In this document: positions 6,779-14,323 of the stretch, one piece after another
How positions within the stretch are numbered: the first letter of the stretch is position 1
How the letters are laid out: each line of letters opens with the position of its first letter
Assembly: GCF_003047295.1 (NCBI RefSeq)
Contig: NZ_PZYZ01000010.1
Span: 22,358-86,357, forward strand
Direction: 5' to 3'
DNA: 64,000 nt
From: Nocardioides sediminis
GTDB taxonomy: Bacteria; Actinomycetota; Actinomycetes; Propionibacteriales; Nocardioidaceae
Made by a program: the position numbers and the translations under genes
Notes under the pieces: generated by a model
Databases searched by the model: none
Told to the model about the DNA's origin: nothing
What the model saw: only the letters and a program-made list of their open reading frames with translations

Positions 6779-7798
6779 ATGGGACGGGTCGTGCTGGTCA
6801 CGGGGATCTCCCGGGACATCGCCCGCCGTTTCGCGCGCGCGGCCGCCAGCGACCCGTCCATCGACCGGGTCGTCGGCGTCGACGTCGTGCCGCCCCGCGG
6901 TGACATCGGCGAGGTCTCCTTCGTCCGCGCCGACATCCGGACGCCGGTCATCGCCAAGGTCCTGGCCAAGGAGGACGTCGACACCGTCGTCCACATGAGT
7001 GTGATCGCGACCCCCGGCTCGGCCGGGGGCCGCAACACCATGAAGGAGCTCAACGTCATGGGCACCATGCAGCTGCTCGCTGCATGCCAGAAGGCGCCCG
7101 GTGTCGAGCGGGTGGTGGTCAAGTCCACCACCACGGTCTACGGGGCGAGCTCGCGCGACCCCGCCATGTTCACCGAGGAGATGGGTCCCAAGCGGCTGCC
7201 CTCCTCGGGCTACGCCAAGGACGTCTACGAGGTCGAGGGCTACGTCCGCGGCTTCGCGCGCCGTCGTCCCGACGTGGCCGTGACCATGATCCGCGCGGCC
7301 AACGTGATCGGTCCGCACGTGAGCAGCCCGATCACCAGCTACTTCCGGCTCCCGGTCATCCCCCGGATCCTGGGCTTCGACCCGCGCCTGCAGTTCCTCC
7401 ACGAGGAGGACCTGCTCGCGGTCCTGCGGCACGCCGCGGTCGCCGGCCCGCCCGGCACCTACAACGTCGCCGGCGACGGGATCCTGATGCTCTCCCAGGC
7501 GGTCCGCCGCCTCGGCAAGCCCTCCGTCGCCCTGCCCGCCGTCGCGGTGGGCCGGCTCGGGTCCGCGCTGCGCCAGGCCCGGATGGCGGACTTCTCGCCC
7601 GAGCAGCTCGGCTTCCTGACCTACGGTCGGGGGGTGGACACGACGCGGATGCGCGCCGAGCTCGGCTTCGAGCCGCGCTTCACGACCGCGTCCGCCTTCG
7701 CGGACTTCGGCGTCTCCCTCGGCGTCTCTCCCCGGGGCCCGCACGGCCCGGCCGGCCCCGCCCTGGCGGGCGTCCCGTCGGAGGCGCGCCGTGGCTGA
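6779..7798 (+). CDS. NAD-dependent epimerase/dehydratase-like protein (degenerate extended SDR)
   Basis: 339 residues with an extended short-chain dehydrogenase fold: N-terminal VVLVTGIS, then FVRADIRTP, VVHMSVIAT, RVVVKSTTTVYGASS, MIRAANVIGP, QFLHEEDLLAVL. Two hallmarks are degenerate: the nucleotide loop reads TGISRDIA rather than TGxxGxxG, and the catalytic YxxxK is absent (GYAKDVYEVE). It is therefore probably not a standard sugar epimerase despite galE2 naming of the M. tuberculosis counterpart Rv0501; it may bind a dinucleotide without turning over a sugar. The start ATG at 6779 is 25 bases after bS22, and the stop overlaps the acyltransferase start by eight bases, suggesting one operon. 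Confidence 0.85.
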   Translation: MGRVVLVTGISRDIARRFARAAASDPSIDRVVGVDVVPPRGDIGEVSFVRADIRTPVIAKVLAKEDVDTVVHMSVIATPGSAGGRNTMKELNVMGTMQLLAACQKAPGVERVVVKSTTTVYGASSRDPAMFTEEMGPKRLPSSGYAKDVYEVEGYVRGFARRRPDVAVTMIRAANVIGPHVSSPITSYFRLPVIPRILGFDPRLQFLHEEDLLAVLRHAAVAGPPGTYNVAGDGILMLSQAVRRLGKPSVALPAVAVGRLGSALRQARMADFSPEQLGFLTYGRGVDTTRMRAELGFEPRFTTASAFADFGVSLGVSPRGPHGPAGPALAGVPSEARRG

Positions 7799-8954
7799 GT
7801 CCCGGCGGCCCCGCGACGAGGGCGCCGACGTCGTCCCCATCGGTACGTCGGGTCGTCCCGGTCGTGGCACGGGTCGGCAGCGGCCGTCCGCCGCCGCCCG
7901 CAACCTGGCCCCCCAGTCCCGCAAGGGCTCCGTCCCGCGCCCGGTGAGGGCGACCGGGCCGGCGGCCCCCGGGGCGCAGGGCCCGACGCCCGCGCCCGCG
8001 TCGGGGGACGCCACGGGCGCACGTCCCGCCGCCAGGACCGAGGAGCGCCACCCGCTGGCCGGCATCCCGGTGACGGACTGGCTCGAGGCCTTCCAGCACG
8101 CCGCCGTCGAGCTGTTCGGCGACGAGTGGGAGCGCCGGCTCGCCGAGCTGATGGCCTTCATGCGGCGACGGCTCACCGGCGACTACACGGTCGACGAGTA
8201 CGGCTTCGACCCGGAGGTCACCGAGCGGTTCCTGATGGCCGCCCTGCGACCGATCGCGCAGAAGTGGTTCCGCGTCGAGGTCCGCGGCGTCGACAACATC
8301 CCCGCCACCGGGGGCGCGCTCGTCGTGTCCAACCACTCCGGCACGGTGCCGGTCGACGGCCTGATGACCATGGTCGCGGTGCACGACGCGACCGGCCGCT
8401 TCCTGCGCCCCCTCGGCGCCGACCTGGTCTTCAAGCTGCCGGTGGTCAGCTCGCTGGCCCGCCGCAGCGGCGCCACGCTCGCCTGCTCGGAGGACGCCGA
8501 GCGGATGCTCTCGGGCGGAGAGCTGGTCGGCGTGTGGCCCGAGGGCTTCAAGGGCATCGGCAAGCCGTTCAGCGAGCGCTACAAGCTCCAGCGCTTCGGG
8601 CGGGGCGGGTTCGTCTCCGCGGCGCTGCGCACCGGCGTGCCGATCGTGCCGCTGTCCGTGGTCGGTGCCGAGGAGATCTACCCGCTGGTGGGCAACATCC
8701 CGAGCCTGGCCCGCCTGCTGGGCGTCCCCTACATCCCGATCACGCCGCTCTTCCCGTGGCTGGGGCCGCTCGGCATGGTGCCGCTGCCGTCCAAGTGGCT
8801 GCTCGAGTTCGGGGAGCCGATCCGCACCGACGAGTACGACGCGGTGGAGGCCGAGGACCCGATGCTGGTCTTCGACGTGACCGACCAGGTGCGCGAGACG
8901 ATCCAGCAGACGCTCTACACCCTGCTCCGGGAGCGCGACAGCGTCTTCCGCTGA
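7791..8954 (+). CDS. Lysophospholipid acyltransferase family protein
   Basis: 387 residues. An Arg/Pro/Gly/Ala-rich disordered N-terminus of about 80 residues precedes a PlsC-like acyltransferase domain. The catalytic motif reads NHSGTVPVD, with six residues between His and Asp instead of the usual four, and the later acyl-acceptor motif reads VGVWPEGFKGIGKPF. These fit the MGAT-like branch of the family that transfers acyl groups to glycerolipids or other alcohols; the exact acceptor cannot be told. GTG at 7791 overlaps the previous stop. The pair parallels Rv0501-Rv0502. Probably acts at the cytoplasmic membrane face. Confidence 0.85.
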   Translation: MAESRRPRDEGADVVPIGTSGRPGRGTGRQRPSAAARNLAPQSRKGSVPRPVRATGPAAPGAQGPTPAPASGDATGARPAARTEERHPLAGIPVTDWLEAFQHAAVELFGDEWERRLAELMAFMRRRLTGDYTVDEYGFDPEVTERFLMAALRPIAQKWFRVEVRGVDNIPATGGALVVSNHSGTVPVDGLMTMVAVHDATGRFLRPLGADLVFKLPVVSSLARRSGATLACSEDAERMLSGGELVGVWPEGFKGIGKPFSERYKLQRFGRGGFVSAALRTGVPIVPLSVVGAEEIYPLVGNIPSLARLLGVPYIPITPLFPWLGPLGMVPLPSKWLLEFGEPIRTDEYDAVEAEDPMLVFDVTDQVRETIQQTLYTLLRERDSVFR

Positions 8955-8968
8955 GGCGGGCGCTGCCC

Positions 8969-10270
8969 TCAGTCGAGCAGCGAGTCGCCGGTCCCCTCCA
9001 GCACCTCACCGGTCTGGTCGAGCGTGTCGCCGGCCCCGTCGACCACGCCGTCCACCACGGGGTCGGCGACCGGCCCGACGACGGGCACCTCCTCGACGAG
9101 GTCGGGGACGTCGCCGGTCAGCAGCTTGGTCACGTCGTCCACGGTCTCCTTGACGGGCTTGGTGGCGTCCTTGCCCGGCAGGGTGGGGGTCGTGGAGCCG
9201 CCGCCATCCGTCGTACCACCCGTCGTGCCACCGGTGTCCCCGCCGCCGGGGGAGGTGGGCAGGGCGGTGTCGAGGTCGGGGACGACGATGCCGCCGACGT
9301 CCTGGCCGGAGATGGTGGAGGGGACGGACACCTGCACGCCGGACCGGCCGCGGTCGACGATCGAGGCGGACGACTCCTGCAACACGGTGCCGACGTCACG
9401 GCCGGGCACGGAGACCGTGAGCAGGAACGGGGGCAGGGTCGAGACGCCCCCGCCGCAGGACGGGCAGGCCGCGGCCGCGCGGGCGTCGAGCTCGGCGAGG
9501 GTGCTGCCGGCGGCGACGAGCTCGTCGCGGGCCGAGTCGGGGACGCCGGGCTCGAGCAGGTCCAGGCGGTCGAGACCGGTCGCGGTGAAGGTGCGCAGCG
9601 AGCGGACCAGCTGCTCGTCGCCGGACTCGCCGTAGGCGTCGAGGAGGAGGTCGGCGGCCTCGGTCGCCTGCTGCTCGAAGGTCGTGAGGGTGTCGGCCAC
9701 CGCCGCGTCACGGGTCGGGGAGTCGTCGCGGGTGAGCTCGTCGACCTCCGCGAGGCGCCCGCTGGCCATGTCGAGCAGCTGCTCACCGCGGTCGGCGTCG
9801 GTCGGGGAGAGCCCGGTCCGGGCGTCCTCGATGGCCCGCTTGACGGGGTAGAGGGAGTCACCGGGCAGGGCCGTCTGGGCGGCGACCGCCATCGAGGTGG
9901 TGGCCCCGACCAGCGCCGCGCCCCCGAGCAGGGCCGCCAGTCGCCGGTCACGGCTCCGCGGGCGCACGGGCAGCGTGAGCCGGGCCTCGTCCTCGCGGCG
10001 CCGGGTCGACTGGGCGACCAGGACGGTGTCGGCCTCGGCCAGCAGGCGCTCGCGCAGCGAGGCGGTGAAGTCGGCCCGGGGAGCAGGGGCGGGGACGGCA
10101 CGCAGGTCGTCGACGACGGCGAGCAGGTCGGCGAACCGCTCGGCGTCACGCTCGGTGAGGGGCGGGCGGGGGTCGGTCGAACCGTCCCGGTGACGGCCCG
10201 CGAGGGCCGTCCCGGAGACCAGGGCGTCGAACTCCTCGGCACGCCGTCGTGCCGAGAAAGGCACAGTCAT
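8969..10270 (-). CDS. DUF5667 membrane protein, likely anti-sigma partner of the adjacent ECF factor
   Basis: 433 residues. The N-terminal part (1-110) is charged and presumably cytoplasmic, one membrane segment spans about 111-131 (LAALLGGAALVGATTSMAVA), and the hallmark LPGDSLYPVKRAIE follows at 135-148. The outside part is helical, then Thr/Gly/Pro-rich, with a CPSC pair. In Streptomyces the gene beside the sigma factor gene bldN encodes its membrane anti-sigma factor RsbN; position, topology and the BldN-type promoter before this gene support the same role. Start ATG 10270 has AAGGA upstream. Anti-sigma function is inference. Confidence 0.75.
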   Translation of the reverse strand: MTVPFSARRRAEEFDALVSGTALAGRHRDGSTDPRPPLTERDAERFADLLAVVDDLRAVPAPAPRADFTASLRERLLAEADTVLVAQSTRRREDEARLTLPVRPRSRDRRLAALLGGAALVGATTSMAVAAQTALPGDSLYPVKRAIEDARTGLSPTDADRGEQLLDMASGRLAEVDELTRDDSPTRDAAVADTLTTFEQQATEAADLLLDAYGESGDEQLVRSLRTFTATGLDRLDLLEPGVPDSARDELVAAGSTLAELDARAAAACPSCGGGVSTLPPFLLTVSVPGRDVGTVLQESSASIVDRGRSGVQVSVPSTISGQDVGGIVVPDLDTALPTSPGGGDTGGTTGGTTDGGGSTTPTLPGKDATKPVKETVDDVTKLLTGDVPDLVEEVPVVGPVADPVVDGVVDGAGDTLDQTGEVLEGTGDSLLD

Positions 10271-10334
10271 CCTGTCCGTCCTTGCTTGTCGTCCTCGGTG
10301 CCGCGGGCCGCGGTGCGCTGCCCCTCCACCCCGG

Positions 10335-10363
10335 TGAACGACCGGTCGGGCGGCGAGGTTACG
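10335..10363 (-). promoter_or_regulatory. BldN-type ECF promoter before the DUF5667 gene
   Basis: On the minus strand CGTAAC (10358-10363) is followed 17 bases later by CGTTCA (10335-10340). The Streptomyces BldN consensus, from memory, is CGTAAC, 16 bases, CGTTGA. The site lies between the sigma gene and the DUF5667 gene, about 65 bases before the latter's ATG, where the BldN-dependent rsbN promoter lies in Streptomyces. Confidence 0.55.
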
Positions 10364-10418
10364 CACTGTGACGCAGCGAACCCGCAGGGTCCGGACGGGA
10401 GCGCGAGACGGGTCGTCA

Positions 10419-11189
10419 TCAGTCCCGGATCCCCTCCGGCACGAGCTTGGCGAGGTTGCGCACCGCGCGGAGCTGGAGCTGCTTGACGGCCCCCTCGCTG
10501 CGGCCCAGCGCGAGGGCCGTCTCGGCGATGCTCATCCCCTGGAGGAAGCGCATGATGATGCACTCGCGCTGCTCGGTGGCCAGCTCGGACAGGGCGGCCA
10601 GCAGGAGCTCGTTGGTGATGCCCTCCAGCACGGCGTCCTCGGGCCCGTCGGTGGCGTCGTCGTGGAGGGTCATGTCCTCGGTGGTGAGCTCGAGCCGGGT
10701 GCGGCCCGCCTTGTAGTGGTCCGTGGTGAGGTTGCGGGCGATTGTCATCAGCCAGGCGCCGAAGTCACGCCCCTGCCACCGGAAGCTGTTCATGCTCCGC
10801 AGGGCACGGAAGAAGGTCTCCGAGGTGAGGTCCTCGGCCAGCGGCACCGAACGGGTGCGGTAGTAGAGGAAGCGGTAGACCGACGGCTGGTAGTGGTCGT
10901 AGAGGAGTCCGAACGCCTCGCTGTCGCCGCCCCTGGCCAGCTCGACCAGCGCGATCAGCCGAGTCCGGTCGGCCTCGTCCTCCTCCGAGGAGGTGGCCTG
11001 CTCGGCGTCCCCGAAGGCGTTGCGGTCCGAGGGGCCGTCGCCGCCGGGTCGCGTGGGGCGGTCGACGGACGCGTCCGCCTCGGCGAGGAGCACGCCCTCG
11101 GCCGGGAGGGGCGCGGGCGCACCGAGGACGAGCAGGACGGCGCGCCGCAGCGCGTCGAGCCCGCGCTCGATGTCGTGGTCACCCCTCAT
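10419..11189 (-). CDS. bldN: ECF RNA polymerase sigma factor, BldN-like
   Basis: 256 residues. Sigma region 2 is at about 90-155 (EAFGLLYDHYQPSVYRFLYY ... DLTSETFFRAL ... GAWLMTIARNLTTDHYK) and region 4 at about 195-250 (ALSELATEQRECIIMRFLQG ... SEGAVKQLQLRAVRNLAKL). A non-conserved N-terminal extension of about 75 residues precedes region 2; Streptomyces BldN also carries a prosequence that is removed by proteolysis. Together with the rsbN-like neighbour and nearby rex-hem operon this supports the BldN assignment, though the biological programme in this organism may not be sporulation. ATG 11189 has GGAGGG upstream. Confidence 0.82.
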   Translation of the reverse strand: MRGDHDIERGLDALRRAVLLVLGAPAPLPAEGVLLAEADASVDRPTRPGGDGPSDRNAFGDAEQATSSEEDEADRTRLIALVELARGGDSEAFGLLYDHYQPSVYRFLYYRTRSVPLAEDLTSETFFRALRSMNSFRWQGRDFGAWLMTIARNLTTDHYKAGRTRLELTTEDMTLHDDATDGPEDAVLEGITNELLLAALSELATEQRECIIMRFLQGMSIAETALALGRSEGAVKQLQLRAVRNLAKLVPEGIRD

Positions 11190-11227
11190 GGCGTCGTTGA
11201 CGACCCTCCCCAGTCGGCCCCCGCCGG

Positions 11228-11233
11228 AATCTA
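11228..11233 (-). promoter_or_regulatory. Possible -10 box for the sigma factor gene
   Basis: TAGATT on the minus strand lies 38 bases before the ATG at 11189. No clear -35 is seen 17 bases upstream. Confidence 0.3.
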
Positions 11234-11309
11234 CCCAACAGTAGGTGTCGGAGTCGTCGGTGTGAACCGTCTGCGGGCGATCCCTCCGGGGCGGGGCCGG
11301 CCGCGCGGG

Positions 11310-12206
11310 TCAGTGGTGGTGCCTGCCGCGCACCGTGGCGCCGGCAGCCACGGCTCCGCTGACCGCACCGGCGGCGGCCGCCACCACGAGGCCGGCACGG
11401 GCGGCCTTGCGTCCGGTCCGGTAGTCGCGGACCCGCCAGCCGCGCTGCCGGGCGTAGGAGCGGAGCCGGGCATCGGGGTTGATGGCGCAGGCGTCCCCGA
11501 CCAGGGAGAGCATCGGCAGGTCGTTGGCGGAGTCGGAGTAGGCCGAGCAGCGGCTCAGGTCGAGCCCCTCGCGGGCGGCGAGCGCCTTGATGGCCTCCGC
11601 CTTGGCGGGCCCGTGGAGCATGTCGCCGACGAGGCGGCCGGTGTAGACGCCGTCCACGTGCTCGGCGACCGTGCCCATCGCGCCGGTCAGGCCGAGCCGC
11701 CTGGCGATGATGCGGGCGATCTCGATCGGCGCCGCGGTGACCAGCCACACCCGCTGCCCCTGGTCGAGGTGCATCTGCGCCATCGCGCGGGTGCCCGGCC
11801 AGATGCGGTGGGCCATGCCCTCGTCGAAGATCTCCTCACCGAGGGCCTCGAGCTCGCTCACCGTGTGCCCGGCGATGAACCCGAGCGCGGAGCTGCGCGC
11901 CTCGGCGACGTGCTCGGGGTCCTCGACGCCCACGACGCGGAAGTACGCCTGCTTCCACGCGGCCCCCAGGATCTCGCGCGTCGTGAAGAACTCGCGGCGG
12001 TGCAGCCCGCGGGCGAGGTGGAAGATGCTCGCGCCCTGCATGATCGTGTTGTCGACGTCGAAGAACGCCGCGGCGGTGGGGTCGGCGGGCGTGTCGAGGG
12101 CGGTCTCCACCTCGGCCGCGGCGGCCGCGGCCTCACCGGCCAGGGTCGAGCGCTGTCGCAGGTCGAGGCGGCGGCTGCCGTGGGGGTGGCGGTCGTGCGG
12201 CGTCAC
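11310..12206 (-). CDS. HAD-IB family hydrolase (SerB1-like)
   Basis: Haloacid dehalogenase-superfamily phosphatase, 298 residues from GTG 12206. The nucleophile motif is AAFFDVDNTIMQG (DxDxT form), motif II is WLVTAAP, and the acidic motif is CSAYSDSANDLPML. The C-terminus ends in a hydrophobic stretch (GLVVAAAAGAVSGAVAAGA) plus a basic tail, so it may be membrane-attached. The M. tuberculosis positional counterpart is annotated serB1 (Rv0505c); phosphoserine as substrate is not assured. An alternative GTG start at 12251 adds 15 residues; neither has a clear ribosome binding site. Divergent from the AMP-dependent ligase. Confidence 0.82.
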   Translation of the reverse strand: MTPHDRHPHGSRRLDLRQRSTLAGEAAAAAAEVETALDTPADPTAAAFFDVDNTIMQGASIFHLARGLHRREFFTTREILGAAWKQAYFRVVGVEDPEHVAEARSSALGFIAGHTVSELEALGEEIFDEGMAHRIWPGTRAMAQMHLDQGQRVWLVTAAPIEIARIIARRLGLTGAMGTVAEHVDGVYTGRLVGDMLHGPAKAEAIKALAAREGLDLSRCSAYSDSANDLPMLSLVGDACAINPDARLRSYARQRGWRVRDYRTGRKAARAGLVVAAAAGAVSGAVAAGATVRGRHHH

Positions 12207-12286
12207 GTCGCCCAGCGTAGTCCGGGCGGCCCCCACGGTCCGGAGGAACACGTGAGACCCGCGGGCCCGTGTGGAAGTATCGATGC

Positions 12287-13897
12287 ATGTCGTCGACGGA
12301 CCTTGCGGACCTGGTCGCCGAGGCCGCCGATGCCTCGCCCGACCGCCTCGCCGTGGTCGAGTCCGGCGGGCGCGCCGTGACCTGGCGCGAGCTGGAGACC
12401 GACGTGGCCCGCTGCGCCACCGGGCTGGGCCGGATGGGCGTCCTGGCCGGTCACCGCGTCATGATCGCCGTCGGCAACCGGCTGGAGCTCGTCACGAGCC
12501 ACCTCGGGGTGCTCCGGGCCCAGGCGGTCTCCGTCCCCGTCAACCCCCGCTCGACCGCCGACGAGCTGGCCCGCATGATCGCCGACTCGGGCTCCCGGCT
12601 GGTCGTCGCCGACGCCGGGTCGCTGCCCGCCGTGCGGTCCGCGGTGGCCACCGTGGAGGCCGCCCTCGACGGGGACGCGTCCCTGCTGGACGCAGACCTG
12701 GTCTCGCGCGCGGTGCGTCCCCGGGTCGTCGCCGTCGGCGAGGACCGCGGACCCGGGGAGATCGGCTTCGACGACCTGGTGTCGGGTGAGTCGAGGCCGG
12801 TGCCGCCGCTCCAGGACCCGGAGAAGCTGGCCGCCCTCCTCTACACGAGCGGTACGTCGGGCCGCCCGCGCGCCGCGATGCTCACCCACCGCGCGCTGCT
12901 GGCCAACATCGAGCAGGTCGCCCGCGTCGAGCCGCCGATGATCCACGGCGACGACGTCGTGCTCGGGGTGCTGCCGCTCTTCCACGTCTACGGCCTCAAC
13001 GCCGTGCTCGGCGGTGTGCTGAGGCACCGCGCCAAGCTGCTGCTCGTCGAGGAGTGGGACCCCGTGGCCGTGCTGGACCTGGTCGAGGACGAGGCGTGCA
13101 GCGTGCTCCCGGTCGCCCCGCCGGTCTTCGCCCACTGGCTGCCGCTCGACAACCTGGCCGAGCGCCTCGGCCCGGTGCGCTTGGTGCTGTCGGGCTCGGC
13201 CCCGCTGGCGCCGGAGGTCGTGGAGGCCTTCGCCGCGGCCACCTCGATCCCGGTCCACCAGGGCTACGGGCTGACCGAGGCGGCGCCGGTGGTCACCAGC
13301 ACCCTGTGCAGCGAGTCCTGGCAGGCCGGCTCCGTCGGCGCGGCCCTGCCCGGCATCGAGCTGCGCCTGGTCGACGGGACCGGACGGGTGCTGACCGGGG
13401 AGGACCCCGGGGAGATCCAGGTGCGCGGCGACAACTTGTTCAGCGGCTACTGGCCCGACGGCGCCGACGGTCCGGACGCCGAGGGCTGGTGGTCCACGGG
13501 GGACGTGGGCTTCCTGGACCCGACGGGCGACCTGTTCCTCGTCGACCGGGTCAAGGAGCTGGTCATCGTGAGCGGCTTCAACGTCTACCCGACCGAGGTC
13601 GAGGAGGTGCTGCGCGAGGTCCCGGGAGTCGCGGACGCGGCCGTCATCGGCGTCCAGGACCCCGACACCGGCGAAGCCGTGGTCGCCTACGTGGTGGCCG
13701 ACCCGGCGCACGCCACGGACGGTCGTGACGCGCTCGCCTCCGCGGTCGCCGAGCATGCCGCCGCCCGCCTCGCGCGCTTCAAGCAGCCGACCCGCATCGA
13801 GGTGGTCGACGAGCTGCCCCTGACGGTGACCGGCAAGGTGCAGAAGGGCCGCCTGAGGGGCCTCGAGCGCCGTCGTGCCCTGGGGCTCCTCGAGTGA
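12287..13897 (+). CDS. AMP-dependent acyl-CoA synthetase/ligase
   Basis: 536-residue member of the ANL superfamily that activates a carboxylic acid, probably a fatty acid, to an acyl-adenylate and then acyl-CoA. The ATP-binding motif is LLYTSGTSGRPRAAMLTH, then HQGYGLTEAAP, STGDVGFLDPTGDLFLVDR, and the C-terminal hinge and lysine region VKELVIVSGFNVYPTEVE ... LTVTGKVQKGRLR. The start ATG at 12287 lies 80 bases from the divergent HAD gene. The stop overlaps the glutaredoxin start in GTGA, so the two are cotranscribed. The acid substrate is not predictable from sequence alone. Confidence 0.88.
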   Translation: MSSTDLADLVAEAADASPDRLAVVESGGRAVTWRELETDVARCATGLGRMGVLAGHRVMIAVGNRLELVTSHLGVLRAQAVSVPVNPRSTADELARMIADSGSRLVVADAGSLPAVRSAVATVEAALDGDASLLDADLVSRAVRPRVVAVGEDRGPGEIGFDDLVSGESRPVPPLQDPEKLAALLYTSGTSGRPRAAMLTHRALLANIEQVARVEPPMIHGDDVVLGVLPLFHVYGLNAVLGGVLRHRAKLLLVEEWDPVAVLDLVEDEACSVLPVAPPVFAHWLPLDNLAERLGPVRLVLSGSAPLAPEVVEAFAAATSIPVHQGYGLTEAAPVVTSTLCSESWQAGSVGAALPGIELRLVDGTGRVLTGEDPGEIQVRGDNLFSGYWPDGADGPDAEGWWSTGDVGFLDPTGDLFLVDRVKELVIVSGFNVYPTEVEEVLREVPGVADAAVIGVQDPDTGEAVVAYVVADPAHATDGRDALASAVAEHAAARLARFKQPTRIEVVDELPLTVTGKVQKGRLRGLERRRALGLLE

Positions 13898-14163
13898 CCG
13901 GCCCGGACGCCCCGCAGCCCACCGCCCCGCGGGTCACCCTCTACGGGCGCGCGGGGTGCCACCTGTGCGACGAGGCCCGCGCCGTCGTCGAGGCGGTCTG
14001 CTCCGAGCTCGGGGAGTCCTGGACCGAGGTCGACATCGACGCCGACCCGGCGCTCCTGGACCGCTTCGGCGAGGAGATCCCGGTGACGCTCGTCGACGGT
14101 CGCCAGCACGACTTCTGGCGCGTCGACCCCGACCGGCTCAGGACGGCCCTGCGCGGTCGCTGA
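13894..14163 (+). CDS. Glutaredoxin-family thiol protein
   Basis: 89 residues with a thioredoxin-like fold: VTLYGRAGCHLCDEAR carries the CHLC redox pair, and EEIPVTLVDG carries the cis-proline. It matches the small glutaredoxin-like protein found just upstream of hemA in mycobacteria (Rv0508), so the location before the rex-hemA operon is conserved. Partner and substrate unknown. GTG 13894 overlaps the upstream ligase stop by four bases. A hairpin terminator follows the stop. Confidence 0.85.
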   Translation: MTGPDAPQPTAPRVTLYGRAGCHLCDEARAVVEAVCSELGESWTEVDIDADPALLDRFGEEIPVTLVDGRQHDFWRVDPDRLRTALRGR

Positions 14164-14165
14164 CC

Positions 14166-14187
14166 CCTCGACTCACCCCGGTCGAGG
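14166..14187 (+). terminator. Hairpin after the glutaredoxin gene
   Basis: CCTCGAC (14166-14172) and GTCGAGG (14181-14187) form a 7-bp stem with an 8-base loop three bases after the stop codon. No T-tract follows. Confidence 0.55.
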
Positions 14188-14228
14188 TGGGGATACTCAC
14201 ATGTGCTAGCCGCGGTCCTCCGCCGAGT

Positions 14229-14246
14229 TTGTTCTCCCGTTCACAA
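14229..14246 (+). promoter_or_regulatory. Rex operator upstream of rex
   Basis: TTGTTCTCCCGTTCACAA agrees with the actinobacterial Rex operator TTGTGAANNNNTTCACAA in the outer left four bases and the entire right half-site. It overlaps the -35 and most of the spacer of the promoter ending at 14257, so bound Rex would block RNA polymerase. Rex autoregulation with the hem genes is known in Streptomyces coelicolor. Confidence 0.75.
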
Positions 14247-14257
14247 ACTCCTACAGT
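14229..14257 (+). promoter_or_regulatory. Promoter of the rex-hemACDB operon
   Basis: TTGTTC (14229-14234) and TACAGT (14252-14257) are separated by exactly 17 bases, giving a start near 14264 and a 60-base leader to the GTG at 14324. The Rex operator is embedded in it. Confidence 0.65.
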
Positions 14258-14323
14258 GACCACGCCGCTCGACCTTGACCGGGTCCTCCACCACCCGGGA
14301 TCGAGGGGCTGGAGAGAAGAGCA

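Noticed and set aside
10270..10419. A 50-codon frame exactly filling the gap between the sigma stop and the DUF5667 start, with overlaps at both ends.
   Set aside because: It runs through the BldN-type promoter and the 5' leader of the DUF5667 gene, has no ribosome site, and the product shows no recognisable feature; the promoter explanation fits better.
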